Shown here piece after piece: positions 10,684 to 20,035 of a stretch of DNA of 64,000 nt. The DNA is from Pseudomonas sp. R28(2017) (GTDB lineage Bacteria; Pseudomonadota; Gammaproteobacteria; Pseudomonadales; Pseudomonadaceae), in the NCBI RefSeq assembly GCF_002112505.1, contig NZ_NEHW01000007.1, forward strand, positions 1 to 64,000. The letters run 5' to 3'. The first letter of the stretch is position 1; every line of letters begins with the position of its first letter. Below the pieces are notes generated by a model. It had not been told where the DNA came from, did not search any database, and saw only the letters and a list, made by a program, of their open reading frames with translations. Position numbers and translations under genes: made by a program.

Positions 10684-11106
10684 TCAGCCCAGCTCTACGA
10701 TTTCATAACCATGGGTGATTTCAACACCGGCACGCTCGAGCATGATCGACGCCGAGCAATACTTCTCGGCCGACAACTCCACCGCACGTTTGACCTGGGC
10801 CTCTTTCAACCCACGCCCTTTCACCACGAAATTCATGTGGATCTTGGTGAACACCTTCGGGTCTTCGCTGGCACGCTCGGCTTCCAGGAACGCTTCACAG
10901 CTTTCCACCGCCTGGCGCGACTTCTTCAGAATGCTCACCACGTCGAAGCTGCTGCAGCCACCGAGCCCGAGCAGGAGCATTTCCATCGGGCGCACGCCCA
11001 GGTTGCGGCCACCGGCCTCGGGCGGGCCGTCCATCACGACCACGTGGCCGCTCCCCGATTCACCGAGGAACATCGCTTCACCGGCCCACTGGATGCGTGC
11101 CTTCAT
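10684..11106 (-). CDS. OsmC family protein
   Basis: A 140-residue OsmC/Ohr-fold protein. The two redox cysteines are C51 (LGGCSSFDVV) and C117 (KYCSAS), so thiol peroxidase activity against organic hydroperoxides is possible. The sequence belongs to the YhfA-like OsmC branch rather than to Ohr itself, so the substrate is uncertain. AGGAG ten bases upstream of 11106 decides the start; the longer in-frame start at 11229 would add 41 residues. It is divergent from crp/vfr, with a 191-bp shared promoter region. Confidence 0.9.
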   Translation of the reverse strand: MKARIQWAGEAMFLGESGSGHVVVMDGPPEAGGRNLGVRPMEMLLLGLGGCSSFDVVSILKKSRQAVESCEAFLEAERASEDPKVFTKIHMNFVVKGRGLKEAQVKRAVELSAEKYCSASIMLERAGVEITHGYEIVELG

Positions 11107-11297
11107 CTGTCCGTACTCCTGGATTTCGCAAAAGGGTGTCAGCTTAAGCCTTGTATGCCTGTCGGAAAAGCTCAATGCGAGTCGCTTTAGTGCCAAAACT
11201 TCCAGCGCTGTCTGATAAGCTGGCGCCAATTGACTGGCGCGTCGCGTCAGCCAAGGTCTAACAAGAGCCTATGCCTCGCATCGAACAGGATTTCGTG

Positions 11298-11942
11298 ATG
11301 GTTGCCTCAGCCCTACCCGCCAAGATCAAGAACATCGACAAGCTGCTGGTGCACTGCCAGCGCCGCCGCTACACCGCCAAAAGCAACATCATCTGCGCCG
11401 GTGACCGTGCCGAAACGCTGTCGTTCATCATCAAGGGCTCGGTCACCATCCTGATCGAAGACGACGAAGGTCACGAGATGATCATCGCCTACCTCAACAA
11501 TGGCGACTTCTTCGGCGAGCTGGGGCTGTTCGAACCGGCTGGCAGCGAGCAGCAGCGCAGCGCCTGGGTGCGCGCCAAGACCGAGTGCGAAGTGGCAGAG
11601 ATCAGCTACGACAAGTTCCGCGAACTGGCCCGCCAGGACCCGGAGATTCTCTATGCCCTGGGCAGCCAGATGGCCCAGCGCCTGCGCAACACCACACGCA
11701 AGGTCGGCGACCTGGCCTTCTTCGACGTCACTGGCCGTGTGGCCCGCTGCCTGCTCGACCTGTGCAAGCAACCCGACGCCATGACCCACCCAGATGGCAT
11801 GCAGATCAAGATCACCCGCCAGGAAATCGGCCGTATCGTCGGTTGCTCGCGGGAAATGGTCGGCCGCGTCCTCAAGGACCTCGAAGAACGCAGCCTGGTG
11901 CAGGTCAAGGGCAAGACCATGGTGGTCTACGGCACCCGTTAA
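11298..11942 (+). CDS. crp: cAMP receptor protein family regulator (Crp/Vfr)
   Basis: A 214-residue cyclic-AMP-binding transcription factor, highly similar along its whole length to P. aeruginosa Vfr as I recall it. It has an N-terminal cNMP-binding domain ([33 protein letters not shown]) and a C-terminal winged helix-turn-helix ([24 protein letters not shown], about 168-191). The ATG at 11298 gives MVASALPAK and the family length, with AGGA six bases upstream; an in-frame ATG at 11271 would add nine residues. In P. putida Crp is not the main carbon-catabolite regulator. Its stop codon overlaps the convergent ligase gene. Confidence 0.95.
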   Translation: MVASALPAKIKNIDKLLVHCQRRRYTAKSNIICAGDRAETLSFIIKGSVTILIEDDEGHEMIIAYLNNGDFFGELGLFEPAGSEQQRSAWVRAKTECEVAEISYDKFRELARQDPEILYALGSQMAQRLRNTTRKVGDLAFFDVTGRVARCLLDLCKQPDAMTHPDGMQIKITRQEIGRIVGCSREMVGRVLKDLEERSLVQVKGKTMVVYGTR

Positions 11943-12643
11943 TCCTTGGGCAAGGCTGCCAGCACGTCGTGGTAGGCCAGGGACAGGCGCTCGAACCAGG
12001 GCGCCTCGGGGGCGACTTCGTGCAGGGCGATATGGCTGTCGGCACGGCAGCGCTGCTCCAGCTCACAGCATTCATTGAAGCGGTTGACCGCGGCGACCAT
12101 CGACTCGCGTTCGTTGTCCAGCAGCAGCGCGCCATGCACCAGCACCACCGGGCGCTTGCCCCCCAGCCCCTGGCGCCAGCGCTGGGCCGTGCCGACCAGC
12201 TTGCGGCCGTTGAGGTTGACGTTGTAACGGCCATCGCAGAAGGCACCGTCGATCTCACCCACCGACGCCACGCCGCCCCACTCGCGCAGCACGTCACACA
12301 ACGGCAGGCACAGGCGCTCATAGGCGCTTTCGATACGGCCATGATCGCCTTCGCTGCGCGGGGCCACGTAGACCAGCGCAACGTTCACCGTCGCGTGCGA
12401 CTGCGGCACCGGCTCGCCACCCGTTTCACGCAACAGCACCGGCCAGCCGGCAATCGCCAGCTCCGCACAGGCGGCTTCGAAGTTGTCCAGCCGGCTCATG
12501 CGCCGGGGCATGACCAGCGCGTGATCGGTTGGGCGCCAGAACAGCACACCGGCATCGCGCTCGCCGCGGCAGACGGCTGCCAGCAGCTCCTGCTCGGCAT
12601 GCAAACCTTGCTCGACAGTGAGCGCCAGGGGTTGATCGGTCAT
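11939..12643 (-). CDS. biotin/lipoate A/B protein ligase family protein
   Basis: A 234-residue protein with the BPL/LplA catalytic fold. Visible are a substrate-loop region ([12 protein letters not shown], a divergent form of the RRxxGGG loop) and the [16 protein letters not shown] block that carries the catalytic lysine in lipoate ligases. The divergent first loop makes the exact acyl group uncertain (lipoate, octanoate or none). Its stop overlaps the crp/vfr stop by sharing bases 11940-11941, so there is no room for a terminator between the two convergent genes. Confidence 0.82.
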   Translation of the reverse strand: MTDQPLALTVEQGLHAEQELLAAVCRGERDAGVLFWRPTDHALVMPRRMSRLDNFEAACAELAIAGWPVLLRETGGEPVPQSHATVNVALVYVAPRSEGDHGRIESAYERLCLPLCDVLREWGGVASVGEIDGAFCDGRYNVNLNGRKLVGTAQRWRQGLGGKRPVVLVHGALLLDNERESMVAAVNRFNECCELEQRCRADSHIALHEVAPEAPWFERLSLAYHDVLAALPKD

Positions 12644-12668
12644 TGATCCACCTTTGATGTTGGGTTTA

Positions 12669-12763
12669 CCGGCCTTTTCGCGGGCAAGCCCGCTCCCACA
12701 AGATTTCTATCGCCCTCGGGTGTACACAGTACCTGTGGGAGCGGGCTCGCCCGCGAAGAGGCC
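12669..12763. repeat. inverted pair of REP elements
   Basis: Two facing copies of the GCGGGCAAGCCCGCTCCCACA type of P. putida REP, bounded by GGCC(T) sequences, lie between the ligase start and the trpC terminator. Confidence 0.9.
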
Positions 12764-12775
12764 AGGACAGGCATA

Positions 12776-12801
12776 CAAAAAAGCCGGCATAAAGCCGGCT
12801 T
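12776..12801 (-). terminator. terminator of trpGDC
   Basis: Stem AAGCCGGC/GCCGGCTT (12781-12788, 12794-12801) followed on the minus strand by a TTTTTT run, directly past the trpC stop. Confidence 0.9.
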
Positions 12802-12809
12802 CGTGTCGA

Positions 12810-13643
12810 TCAGTCCAGAGGCTGAACGGTTTTTTTCACCTGATCAGGGAAGAACAACCGCTGCAGTTCCAGCCCCGGCTGCGCGGCGCGCATGAATGCT
12901 TCACCGACCAGGAACGAGTAGACCTCGTTGATCTCCATCAGCTCGACATCGGCGCGGTTGAGAATACCGCTCTCGGTAATGGCCAGGCGGTCACGTGGAA
13001 TGCGCGGCAGCAGGTCGAGCGTGGTTTCCAGGCTGACTTCGAAGGTGTGCAGGTTACGGTTGTTCACCCCCACCAACGGCGTATCGAGGGTCTTCAGCGC
13101 ACGCTCCAGCTCATCGCCGTCATGCACTTCGACCAGCACATCGAGGCCGACATCCTTGGCCACCGAAGCCAGCTCGGCCATCTTCACATCATCCAGCGCC
13201 GACACGATCAGCAGCACGCAGTCAGCACCCAGGGCACGAGCCTCGACGATCTGGTACGGGTCGACCATGAAGTCCTTGCGGATCACCGGCAGCGAAACGG
13301 CGGCGCGGGCCTGTTGCAGGTACGCGTCGGCACCCTGGAAGTAATCCACATCGGTCAGCACCGACAGGCAGGTCGCCCCACCCTTTTCGTAGCTGACGGC
13401 AATGTCGGCCGGCACGAAATTCTCGCGAATCACGCCTTTGCTCGGCGAAGCCTTCTTGATTTCGGCGATCACCGCCGGCTGCTTGCGCCTGGCCTGCCCG
13501 ATCAGCGCATTGGCAAAGCCACGCGGGGCATCGGCAGCCTTGGCCAGGCGCTCCAGTTCGGCAAGGTTCACGCGCGCGCTGCGCTCGGCCACTTCCTGGA
13601 ACTTGCGGGCGATGATCCTTTCCAGCACCGTCGGCACACTCAT
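12810..13643 (-). CDS. trpC: indole-3-glycerol phosphate synthase
   Basis: A 277-residue (beta/alpha)8 enzyme that closes the indole ring in tryptophan synthesis. Family segments include the N-terminal [12 protein letters not shown], the catalytic [19 protein letters not shown] and GVNNRNL. It is monofunctional (not fused to TrpF). Its ATG overlaps the trpD stop by 4 bp, so trpD and trpC are translationally coupled; a terminator follows. Confidence 0.98.
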   Translation of the reverse strand: MSVPTVLERIIARKFQEVAERSARVNLAELERLAKAADAPRGFANALIGQARRKQPAVIAEIKKASPSKGVIRENFVPADIAVSYEKGGATCLSVLTDVDYFQGADAYLQQARAAVSLPVIRKDFMVDPYQIVEARALGADCVLLIVSALDDVKMAELASVAKDVGLDVLVEVHDGDELERALKTLDTPLVGVNNRNLHTFEVSLETTLDLLPRIPRDRLAITESGILNRADVELMEINEVYSFLVGEAFMRAAQPGLELQRLFFPDQVKKTVQPLD

Positions 13644-14689
13644 GCTTCGTTCTCCACCTTGAATACTGCAGTAAAGGCGCCCAGTTCCTGCAGCTTCTCC
13701 CAGGCCAGCCCGGTGTGCAGCACGTCGTGGGCCAGTTCCACGCCAGCCTTCAGGCTCATGGCATGGTCAGCGGCATACAGCGCCGCGCCAGCATTGAGCA
13801 CGATCATTTCGGCAGCCTTCTGGCCGTTTTCGGTCTTGCGCCGGCCCAGGGCATCACGGATCAGCTCCAGCGAGGCCTGTGGCGTCTCGACGGCCAGGCC
13901 ATGCAGGCTCTGGCTCTTCATGCCGAGGTCTTCGGGTTCGACCCAATATTCAGTGATCTGGTCGTTCTTCAGCTCGGCGACGAAGGTGGGCGCAGCCAGG
14001 CTGAACTCGTCCAGGCCATCCTTCGAATGCACCACCAGCACATGCTTGCTGCCCAGGCGCTGCAGCACCTCGGCCAGCGGACGGCACAGCGCCTGGGTGA
14101 ACACGCCAACCACCTGGTGCTTCACTCCGGCCGGATTCGTAAGCGGGCCGAGCATGTTGAACAGGGTACGCAGCCCCAGGTCGCGACGCGGGCCAGCGGC
14201 ATGCTTCATGGCAGTGTGATGGCTTTGCGCGAACATGAAGCCGATGCCCAGGCTATCGATGCAGCGGGCGACCTGGGCCGGGGTCAGGTTCAGGTAGATG
14301 CCGGCGGCTTCCAGCAGGTCGGCGCTGCCGCTCTTGCCCGATACTGCGCGGTTGCCGTGCTTGGCCACAGTGCAGCCGGCGGCGGCGAGGACGAACGACG
14401 AAGCGGTGGAAACGTTGAAGATGTTGGCGCCATCGCCGCCGGTACCGACGATATCGACCACCCCATCGAGGCTTTTCAGTTCGACCTTGTCGGCCAGTTC
14501 GCGCATCACCGAGACCGCGCCGACGATCTCGTCGATGCTCTCGCTCTTCATGCGCATGCCCATCAGGAAGGCGCCGATCTGCGCTTCGCTGCACTGGCCA
14601 GTCATGATCTGGCGCATGACATCGCGCATTTCATCGGTGCTGAGGTCCAGGTGGCCGACGATGCGGCTCAACGCGCTCTTGATATCCAT
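13640..14689 (-). CDS. trpD: anthranilate phosphoribosyltransferase
   Basis: A 349-residue class IV phosphoribosyltransferase that transfers the PRPP ribosyl group to anthranilate. PRPP-binding GTGGDG is at 82-87 and the anthranilate-side KHGNR at 110-114. It starts 9 bp after trpG and overlaps trpC by 4 bp, giving the trpGDC operon known from pseudomonads. Confidence 0.98.
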   Translation of the reverse strand: MDIKSALSRIVGHLDLSTDEMRDVMRQIMTGQCSEAQIGAFLMGMRMKSESIDEIVGAVSVMRELADKVELKSLDGVVDIVGTGGDGANIFNVSTASSFVLAAAGCTVAKHGNRAVSGKSGSADLLEAAGIYLNLTPAQVARCIDSLGIGFMFAQSHHTAMKHAAGPRRDLGLRTLFNMLGPLTNPAGVKHQVVGVFTQALCRPLAEVLQRLGSKHVLVVHSKDGLDEFSLAAPTFVAELKNDQITEYWVEPEDLGMKSQSLHGLAVETPQASLELIRDALGRRKTENGQKAAEMIVLNAGAALYAADHAMSLKAGVELAHDVLHTGLAWEKLQELGAFTAVFKVENEA

Positions 14690-14698
14690 GATCGATCC

Positions 14699-15292
14699 TT
14701 AGCGGCGGCCGCCGGTCTGCTTGAGGAAGTTGGCGAACAGCTCGTGGCCCTGCTCGGTGAGGATGGACTCGGGGTGGAACTGCACCCCCTCGATGTTCAG
14801 GGTCTTGTGGCGCAGACCCATGATCTCGTCGACCGAGCCGTCTTCATGGGCAGTCCAGGCGGTGACTTCCAGGCAATCCGGCAGGGTTTCGCGCTTGACC
14901 ACCAGGGAGTGGTAGCGGGTCACCGTGAGCGGGTTGTTGAGCTCGGCGAACACGCCGAGGTCGCGGTGGTGCACCGGGCTGGTCTTGCCGTGCATGACCT
15001 GACGGGCACGCACCACATCACCGCCGAAGGCCTGGCCGATGGACTGGTGGCCCAGGCATACGCCGAGGATCGGCAGCTTGCCGGCAAAGTGCAGGATGGC
15101 TTCGATGGACACGCCCGCTTCGCTTGGCGTGCACGGGCCTGGAGAAACGACGATGCGCTCGGGGTTGAGGGCTTCGATCTCGGCGATGGTCATTTCGTCA
15201 TTGCGAATGACCTTGACCTCGGCACCCAGCTCGCCAAGGTACTGTACGACGTTGTAAGTGAATGAGTCGTAATTGTCGATCATCAGTAACAT
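14699..15292 (-). CDS. trpG: anthranilate synthase component II (glutamine amidotransferase)
   Basis: A 197-residue class I amidotransferase supplying ammonia to TrpE. The catalytic nucleophile C79 is in GVCLGHQ, and the His-Glu pair is in FHPESI. The N-terminus [14 protein letters not shown] is typical. It is the first gene of trpGDC and is preceded by a 189-nt leader with its own Trp-rich peptide (15437-15481). In many pseudomonads this subunit may also serve folate (PabA) synthesis. Confidence 0.98.
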   Translation of the reverse strand: MLLMIDNYDSFTYNVVQYLGELGAEVKVIRNDEMTIAEIEALNPERIVVSPGPCTPSEAGVSIEAILHFAGKLPILGVCLGHQSIGQAFGGDVVRARQVMHGKTSPVHHRDLGVFAELNNPLTVTRYHSLVVKRETLPDCLEVTAWTAHEDGSVDEIMGLRHKTLNIEGVQFHPESILTEQGHELFANFLKQTGGRR

Positions 15293-15322
15293 CGGGCTAA
15301 ACCTCTTGAATCTACTGACTTC

Positions 15323-15424
15323 AAAAATCGAACCTTCCTACACCGGCCGCAGGCACGGCTTTGCCACGAAGGGCGGTCGCTAAACGAACAGGAAGGCAAA
15401 CGGGGACGGGCCGGACAGGCCGGC
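15323..15424 (-). promoter_or_regulatory. candidate attenuator of trpGDC
   Basis: Between the leader peptide stop and trpG, read on the minus strand, there is first a small hairpin GCCGG-CCTGT-CCGGC (15410-15424). Further on, CCTTCCT (15390-15396) pairs with AGGAAGG (15333-15339), closing a large arm just before TTCGATTTTT (T run 15323-15327). A stem followed by T residues behind a Trp-codon leader is the layout of a transcription attenuator; the exact alternative folds are inference. The rest of the 376-bp gap 15293-15668 holds the leader peptide and the upstream sequences of trpG and estA; I see nothing else in it. Confidence 0.6.
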
Positions 15425-15436
15425 AGAGAGATAAAG

Positions 15437-15481
15437 TCAGGCGCGCCAACGCCAACGGGCGTGAGCCTTGATAACGCGCAT
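15437..15481 (-). CDS. trpL: trp leader peptide of trpGDC
   Basis: A 14-codon open frame MRVIKAHARWRWRA ending in TGA. Two of 14 codons are Trp (TGG), alternating with Arg. It is nearly the same as the trpE leader at 19217-19261 ([14 protein letters not shown]), and similarity continues upstream of the ATG (GTC-AGC-AAA codons). Ribosome stalling at the TGG codons would set the fold of the following attenuator region. P. putida trpE and trpGDC have been reported to respond to attenuation. No clear Shine-Dalgarno precedes the ATG; an in-frame GTG 24 bp upstream is an alternative start. Confidence 0.75.
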   Translation of the reverse strand: MRVIKAHARWRWRA

Positions 15482-15642
15482 CAAGAGTTTGCTGACGATC
15501 AACACAGGATAAGTCTCGCTCATACTTGCACGCACAGTAGCCTACCGGGGCGGCGGGCGCAATATGCCCGTAAACACGGGGAAACGAATGGACTTGGGAG
15601 CGATGCACAGCGATTTGCTAAGGTCGATCGGGTCGCCCTCAT

Positions 15643-15650
15643 AAAAACAA
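15643..15650 (+). promoter_or_regulatory. possible Hfq/Crc site (A-rich CA motif) before estA
   Basis: AAAAACAA fits the AANAAYAA consensus recognised by Hfq with Crc in pseudomonads and lies just upstream of the AAGGA ribosome binding site (15655-15659) of the esterase gene. Confidence 0.35.
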
Positions 15651-15668
15651 AGAAAAGGATGTTCTCTG

Positions 15669-17549
15669 ATGCGAAAAGCACCCCTACTGCGTTTCACCCT
15701 CGCCTCACTGGCCCTGGCCTGCAGCCAGGCCTTCGCGGCACCCTCGCCTTACTCCGCCCTGGTCGTGTTTGGTGACAGCCTCAGCGACGCCGGGCAGTTT
15801 GGCGGCATGCGCTTCACCAACCGTGATGCCAATGGCAACTATGCCCCGGTGTCGCCGATGATCCTCGGCGGCCGCCTGGGTGTAGCCCCGGCCGAACTGG
15901 GCCCTTCGACCTCTCCGCTCAACCCGGTGCTGGGGCTTCCCGACGGCAACAACTGGGCCGTTGGCGGTTACACAACACAGCAGATCCTGGACTCGATCCT
16001 CAACACGTCCGAAACGGTCATCCCACCCGGGCGACCGGGCGCCGGGCAAGTGCTGCGTGAAAAGCCAGGCTACCTGGCCAACGGCCTGCGCGCCGACCCG
16101 AACGCGCTGTACTACCTGACCGGTGGCGGTAACGACTTCCTGCAGGGCCTGATAAACAGCCCGGCCGACGCCGTGGCCGCCGGTGCCCGCCTGGCCGCTA
16201 GCGCCCAGGCCCTTCAGCAGGGCGGCGCCCGCTACATCATGGTCTGGCTGCTGCCCGACCTCGGGCAGACCCCGAACTTCAGTGGCACCCCACAGCAAAA
16301 CCCGCTGTCTCAGCTGTCCGGTGCCTTCAACCAGTCGCTCCTCAACCAGCTGGGGCAGATCGATGCCGAAATCATCCCCCTGAACATACCGGTGCTGCTG
16401 AGTGAAGCCTTGGCCAGCCCCGGTCAGTTCGGCCTGGCCACGGGCCAGAACCTGGTGGGTACCTGCTACAGCGGCGAAGGGTGCGTGGAAAACCCGATTT
16501 ATGGCATCAACGGTCTTTCGCCAGACCCGACCAAACTGCTGTTCAACGACGCCGTACACCCGACTATCGCCGGCCAGCAGCTGATTGCCGACTACGCCTA
16601 CTCGATCATCTCCGCCCCTTGGGAGCTGACCTTGCTCCCGGAAATGGCCCACGCCAGCCTGCGCGCGCACCAGGACGAACTGCGCAACCAGTGGCAGACA
16701 CCCTGGCAGGCAATCGGCCAATGGCAGGCTTTCGTCAGCACCGGCGCCCAGGACCTGGACTTCGACGATCAGCGCAGCGCCGCCAGCGCTGACGGTCGCG
16801 GCTACAACCTGACCCTCGGTGGCAGTTACCGGCTGAACGACGCCTGGCGCCTCGGCCTGGCCGGTGGCGTGTACCGGCAGAAACTGGAAGCCGGTGAACA
16901 GGACTCGGACTACAAGCTCGACAGCTACCTGGCCAGCGCCTTCGCCCAGTTTCGCCAGGACCGCTGGTGGGCGGATGCCGTGCTGAGCGCCGGCCATCTG
17001 GATTACCACGACCTCAAGCGCACCTTCGCACTTGGTGTCAACGACCGTAGCGAGAAAGGCGACACCGACGGCGAGGCCTGGGCCGTGACTGCCCGGCTGG
17101 GCTACAACCTGGCGGCCGAGAGCAGCCGCTGGCAACTGGCACCGTTCATCAGTGCCGACTATGCGCGGGTGAAGGTCGATGGCTATGACGAGAAGAGCGG
17201 GCGTTCGACGGCGCTGGGCTTCGATGACCAGGAGCGGACTTCGCGGCGCCTGGGTGTCGGGCTGCTAGGCAGCGTGCAGGTACTGCCGGGCACCAGGCTG
17301 TTCGCCGAAGTGGCGAAGGAACATGAGTTCGAGGATGACCAGCAGGACGTGACCCTGCACCTGACGACGTTGCCGGGCAATGACTTCACGTTGACCGGGT
17401 ATACGCCGCACAGTGATTTGACCCGGGCGAGTCTGGGGGTGAGCCATGAACTGGTGGCGGGGGTGCACCTGCGCGGGAACTACAACTGGCGCAAGAGTGA
17501 TGAGCTGACCCAGCAAGGGGTGAGCTTGGGCGTTAGTGTGGACTTCTGA
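15669..17549 (+). CDS. estA: GDSL autotransporter esterase (EstA/EstP type)
   Basis: A 626-residue outer-membrane esterase. A signal peptide (1-24, ending AFA-A) is followed by a GDSL hydrolase domain with nucleophile Ser37 in FGDSLSD, an oxyanion Asn in GGGNDF, and the Asp294/His297 pair in DAVHP. From about residue 340 a beta-barrel autotransporter domain follows, ending in an aromatic residue (VSLGVSVDF) as needed for BAM recognition. The enzyme is displayed on the cell surface and hydrolyses short-chain esters or lipids. It lies between trpGDC and trpE but points the other way. Confidence 0.96.
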   Translation: MRKAPLLRFTLASLALACSQAFAAPSPYSALVVFGDSLSDAGQFGGMRFTNRDANGNYAPVSPMILGGRLGVAPAELGPSTSPLNPVLGLPDGNNWAVGGYTTQQILDSILNTSETVIPPGRPGAGQVLREKPGYLANGLRADPNALYYLTGGGNDFLQGLINSPADAVAAGARLAASAQALQQGGARYIMVWLLPDLGQTPNFSGTPQQNPLSQLSGAFNQSLLNQLGQIDAEIIPLNIPVLLSEALASPGQFGLATGQNLVGTCYSGEGCVENPIYGINGLSPDPTKLLFNDAVHPTIAGQQLIADYAYSIISAPWELTLLPEMAHASLRAHQDELRNQWQTPWQAIGQWQAFVSTGAQDLDFDDQRSAASADGRGYNLTLGGSYRLNDAWRLGLAGGVYRQKLEAGEQDSDYKLDSYLASAFAQFRQDRWWADAVLSAGHLDYHDLKRTFALGVNDRSEKGDTDGEAWAVTARLGYNLAAESSRWQLAPFISADYARVKVDGYDEKSGRSTALGFDDQERTSRRLGVGLLGSVQVLPGTRLFAEVAKEHEFEDDQQDVTLHLTTLPGNDFTLTGYTPHSDLTRASLGVSHELVAGVHLRGNYNWRKSDELTQQGVSLGVSVDF

Positions 17550-17555
17550 ATAGCC

Positions 17556-17657
17556 GGGGCCGCTGTGCGGCCCTTTCGCGGCTGAAGCCGCTCCTACAAG
17601 AGATAGCGATTCCCTGTAGGAGCGGCTTTAGCCGCGAAAGGGCTGCGCAGCAGCCCC
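17556..17657. repeat. inverted pair of REP elements
   Basis: Two facing REP copies of the TTTCGCGGCTGAAGCCGCTCC type with GGGGC-G arms, between the convergent estA and trpE 3' ends. No separate T-tailed terminator is seen, so this structure may protect or end both transcripts. Confidence 0.9.
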
Positions 17658-17664
17658 AATCGGT

Positions 17665-19146
17665 TTACTTGACGGTGGTCTGTTCGGCCAAGGCCACGGC
17701 ACGGAACATCGCCCGGCGCTTGTTGATGGTCTCTTCCCACTCCAGCGCTGGCACCGAGTCGGCGACAATACCGCCACCGGCCTGCACATGCAGTTCGCCG
17801 TCCTTGATCACCGCAGTACGGATGGCAATCGCGGTATCCATGTTGCCGTTCCAGGCAAAGTAGCCGACCGCACCACCGTAGACGCCACGCTTGACCGGCT
17901 CCAGCTCGTCGATGATCTCCATCGCGCGGATCTTCGGCGCGCCCGACAAGGTGCCCGCCGGCAGGATCGCCCGCAGCGCATCCATCGCCGTCAGGCCTTC
18001 GCGCAGCTGCCCGGTCACGTTGGACACGATATGCATCACGTTCGAGTAACGCTCGATCACCATCTTCTCAGTCAGGCGCACACTGCCGGTCGACGACACC
18101 CGGCCCACGTCGTTGCGGCCCAGGTCGATCAGCATCAGGTGCTCGGCGATCTCTTTTTCGTCCGACAGCAGGTCGTCTTCCAGCGCCCGGTCGGCTTCCT
18201 CGGTAGCCCCACGTGGGCGGGTACCGGCAATCGGCCGTACGGTGACCAGGTTGTCTTCCACCCGCACCAGCACTTCCGGCGAACTGCCGACCACATGGAA
18301 GTCGCCGAAGTTGAAGAAATACATGTACGGCGTCGGGTTGAAGCAGCGCAGCGCACGGTACAGGTCGATCGGCGCGGCCTTGAAGTCGATCGACATGCGC
18401 TGGGACGGCACAACCTGCATGCAGTCGCCGGCGAGGATGTATTCCTTGATACGGCCCACCGCGTTCTCGTAATCGTCACGGGTGTAGCTGGAGCGGAATT
18501 CCGGCTCGGCCGCCATCGGCCCGCTCAGGTCCAGACCACGGCGCGGGGTGATGGGCTGGCGCAGTTTCTCCAGCAGGCCTTGCAGGCGCGCCTGCCCTTG
18601 CTCGAAGGCCTGCTCTTGCGCCGGGTCGACCAGCACGATGGCGTGCATCTTGCCCGCCAGGTTGTCGAACACCACCACCGCGTCGGAGACCATCAGCAGG
18701 ATATCCGGCACGCCCAGCGGGTCCGGGTTCGGGCTCGCCCCCAGGCGCTTCTCCACGTAGCGCACGCAGTCGTAGCCGAAGTAGCCGACCAGGCCACCGT
18801 TGAAACGCGGCAGGCCAGGGATGTCGGCGACCTTGTAACGGTCCTTGAAGCTTTCGACGAAGGCCAGCGGGTCCTCGACGTCGTGGCTTTCCACTTCCAC
18901 GCCATCCTGCAGGATGCTCACGTGGTAGCCATGCACACGCATCACGGTGCGCGACGGCAGGCCGATCATCGAGTAACGGCCCCACTTCTCGCCGCCCTGC
19001 ACCGATTCGAGCAGGTAGGAGTTGGCCTGGTCAGCCAGTTTCAGGTAGATCGACAGCGGCGTGTCGAAGTCGGCCAGGGTTTCACAGGCCAAAGGGATGC
19101 GGTTATAGCCGGTAGCGGCCAGGCGCAGGAATTCTTCGCGGGTCAT
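17665..19146 (-). CDS. trpE: anthranilate synthase component I
   Basis: A 493-residue chorismate-utilising enzyme forming anthranilate with TrpG. The N-terminal region carries the Trp feedback site ([14 protein letters not shown]); the catalytic core shows [25 protein letters not shown] and [18 protein letters not shown]. The ATG at 19146 has GAGG upstream and gives the family N-terminus [10 protein letters not shown]; the earlier in-frame start adds eight residues. It is preceded by a 45-nt leader peptide gene ending 70 nt before the ATG and by gph on the same strand. Confidence 0.97.
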   Translation of the reverse strand: MTREEFLRLAATGYNRIPLACETLADFDTPLSIYLKLADQANSYLLESVQGGEKWGRYSMIGLPSRTVMRVHGYHVSILQDGVEVESHDVEDPLAFVESFKDRYKVADIPGLPRFNGGLVGYFGYDCVRYVEKRLGASPNPDPLGVPDILLMVSDAVVVFDNLAGKMHAIVLVDPAQEQAFEQGQARLQGLLEKLRQPITPRRGLDLSGPMAAEPEFRSSYTRDDYENAVGRIKEYILAGDCMQVVPSQRMSIDFKAAPIDLYRALRCFNPTPYMYFFNFGDFHVVGSSPEVLVRVEDNLVTVRPIAGTRPRGATEEADRALEDDLLSDEKEIAEHLMLIDLGRNDVGRVSSTGSVRLTEKMVIERYSNVMHIVSNVTGQLREGLTAMDALRAILPAGTLSGAPKIRAMEIIDELEPVKRGVYGGAVGYFAWNGNMDTAIAIRTAVIKDGELHVQAGGGIVADSVPALEWEETINKRRAMFRAVALAEQTTVK

Positions 19147-19191
19147 GGGTAGCCTCGTGGCAAGCAGCAATAGGGTCGGGCAAGCGGACGG

Positions 19192-19207
19192 GCCGGCAGG
19201 CGCCGGC
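19192..19207 (-). promoter_or_regulatory. hairpin in the trpE leader
   Basis: GCCGGC-GCCT-GCCGGC (read on the minus strand) 9 nt after the trpE leader stop. It is the counterpart of the GCCGG/CCGGC hairpin in the trpG leader. Unlike the trpG leader, no T run is seen before trpE, so the way this leader controls trpE is not clear from the sequence. Confidence 0.5.
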
Positions 19208-19216
19208 GGGCAGGAG

Positions 19217-19261
19217 TCAGGCGCGCCAGCGCCAACGGGCCAGGGCCTTGATGACTTTCAT
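19217..19261 (-). CDS. trpL: trp leader peptide of trpE, in frame with the gph 3' end
   Basis: [14 protein letters not shown], 14 codons with two TGG codons, stopping at the same TGA as gph because both are in the same frame. It matches the trpGDC leader peptide at 10 of the first 14 positions or better and shares its ARWRWRA end exactly. It may be translated from its own ATG, as the tail of Gph, or both; in each case a ribosome reads the Trp codons just before trpE. There is no obvious Shine-Dalgarno for the internal ATG. Confidence 0.7.
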   Translation of the reverse strand: MKVIKALARWRWRA

Positions 19262-20035
19262 CCAGAATTTGCCAGTGACCGCCACGGTGGACTCTCTGTC
19301 TTGGGAGGCTTGAAGGTCCGCCAACGTTATCCCAGTGGCCGGGTCTGCGCAACCGGGCAGCAGTGCGCGCAGGTCGTCGACCACCAGGCTGGGGGATTCT
19401 TCGGTGATCGGCCGGCCATGGTTGTAGCCGTAGGTCAGGCCCACACATTGCACCCCGGCCGCCTTGGCCGCCAGCACATCGCTGCGCGAATCGCCGACGA
19501 ACAGCGACTGCTGCGGGCTGACACCGGCCATCTGCATGACGAACAGCAGCGCCGCCGGGTCGGGCTTTTTCTGCGGCAAGGTATCGCCGCCGATGATCCA
19601 GCGGAAATAGCGGCCGATCTTCATCTGGTCCAGCAACGGCGCGACGAAACGCTCCGGCTTGTTGGTGATCAGCGCCATTTCCACCCCCTGCTTCTGCAGC
19701 CAGCGCAGGGTGTCCTTCACACCAGGGTAGACCACGGTGAGCTCGTGGCTCTCGGCATAGGCGTCCATGAACAGCGCCAGGCCTTTCTCGGCCAGCGCGT
19801 CATCCACGGCATCATGCTCGATGCCGCCAGCCAGCGCGCGGCGCACCAGCACCTGGGCGCCGTTGCCAACCCATTGGCGCACCGCCTCAAGGCCCGCAGG
19901 CGGGCACCCCAGTTCGAGCAGCATGCGGTCGACGGCAGCAGCCAGGTCAGGGACCGAGTCGATCAGGGTGCCGTCCAGATCGAACATCACCAACCTGGGC
20001 AGCGTCCCCGGGAACAGCTGCTCGAAGCCACTCAT
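19217..20035 (-). CDS. gph: phosphoglycolate phosphatase
   Basis: A 272-residue HAD hydrolase removing phosphate from 2-phosphoglycolate. The DxDGT nucleophile motif is D19-L-D21 ([12 protein letters not shown]), with motif II in ITNKPE and motif IV in FVGDSRSD. The enzyme core ends near residue 240; the last 14 residues coincide with the trpE leader peptide. The ATG overlaps the rpe stop by 4 bp, so rpe-gph-trpE is one directional unit, as in other gammaproteobacteria. Confidence 0.95.
   Translation of the reverse strand: MSGFEQLFPGTLPRLVMFDLDGTLIDSVPDLAAAVDRMLLELGCPPAGLEAVRQWVGNGAQVLVRRALAGGIEHDAVDDALAEKGLALFMDAYAESHELTVVYPGVKDTLRWLQKQGVEMALITNKPERFVAPLLDQMKIGRYFRWIIGGDTLPQKKPDPAALLFVMQMAGVSPQQSLFVGDSRSDVLAAKAAGVQCVGLTYGYNHGRPITEESPSLVVDDLRALLPGCADPATGITLADLQASQDRESTVAVTGKFWMKVIKALARWRWRA

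Noticed and set aside
11585..12646. 353-codon open frame overlapping crp and the ligase gene
   Set aside because: It is a frame-shifted reading of crp followed by antisense of the ligase gene.
10554..12763. CRISPR array
   Set aside because: The repeats are palindromic REP pairs far apart, not regularly spaced direct repeats with spacers; no cas genes are seen.
12654..14219. 521-codon open frame antisense to trpC/trpD
   Set aside because: Runs across the REP pair, a terminator and two trp genes; no protein family resemblance.
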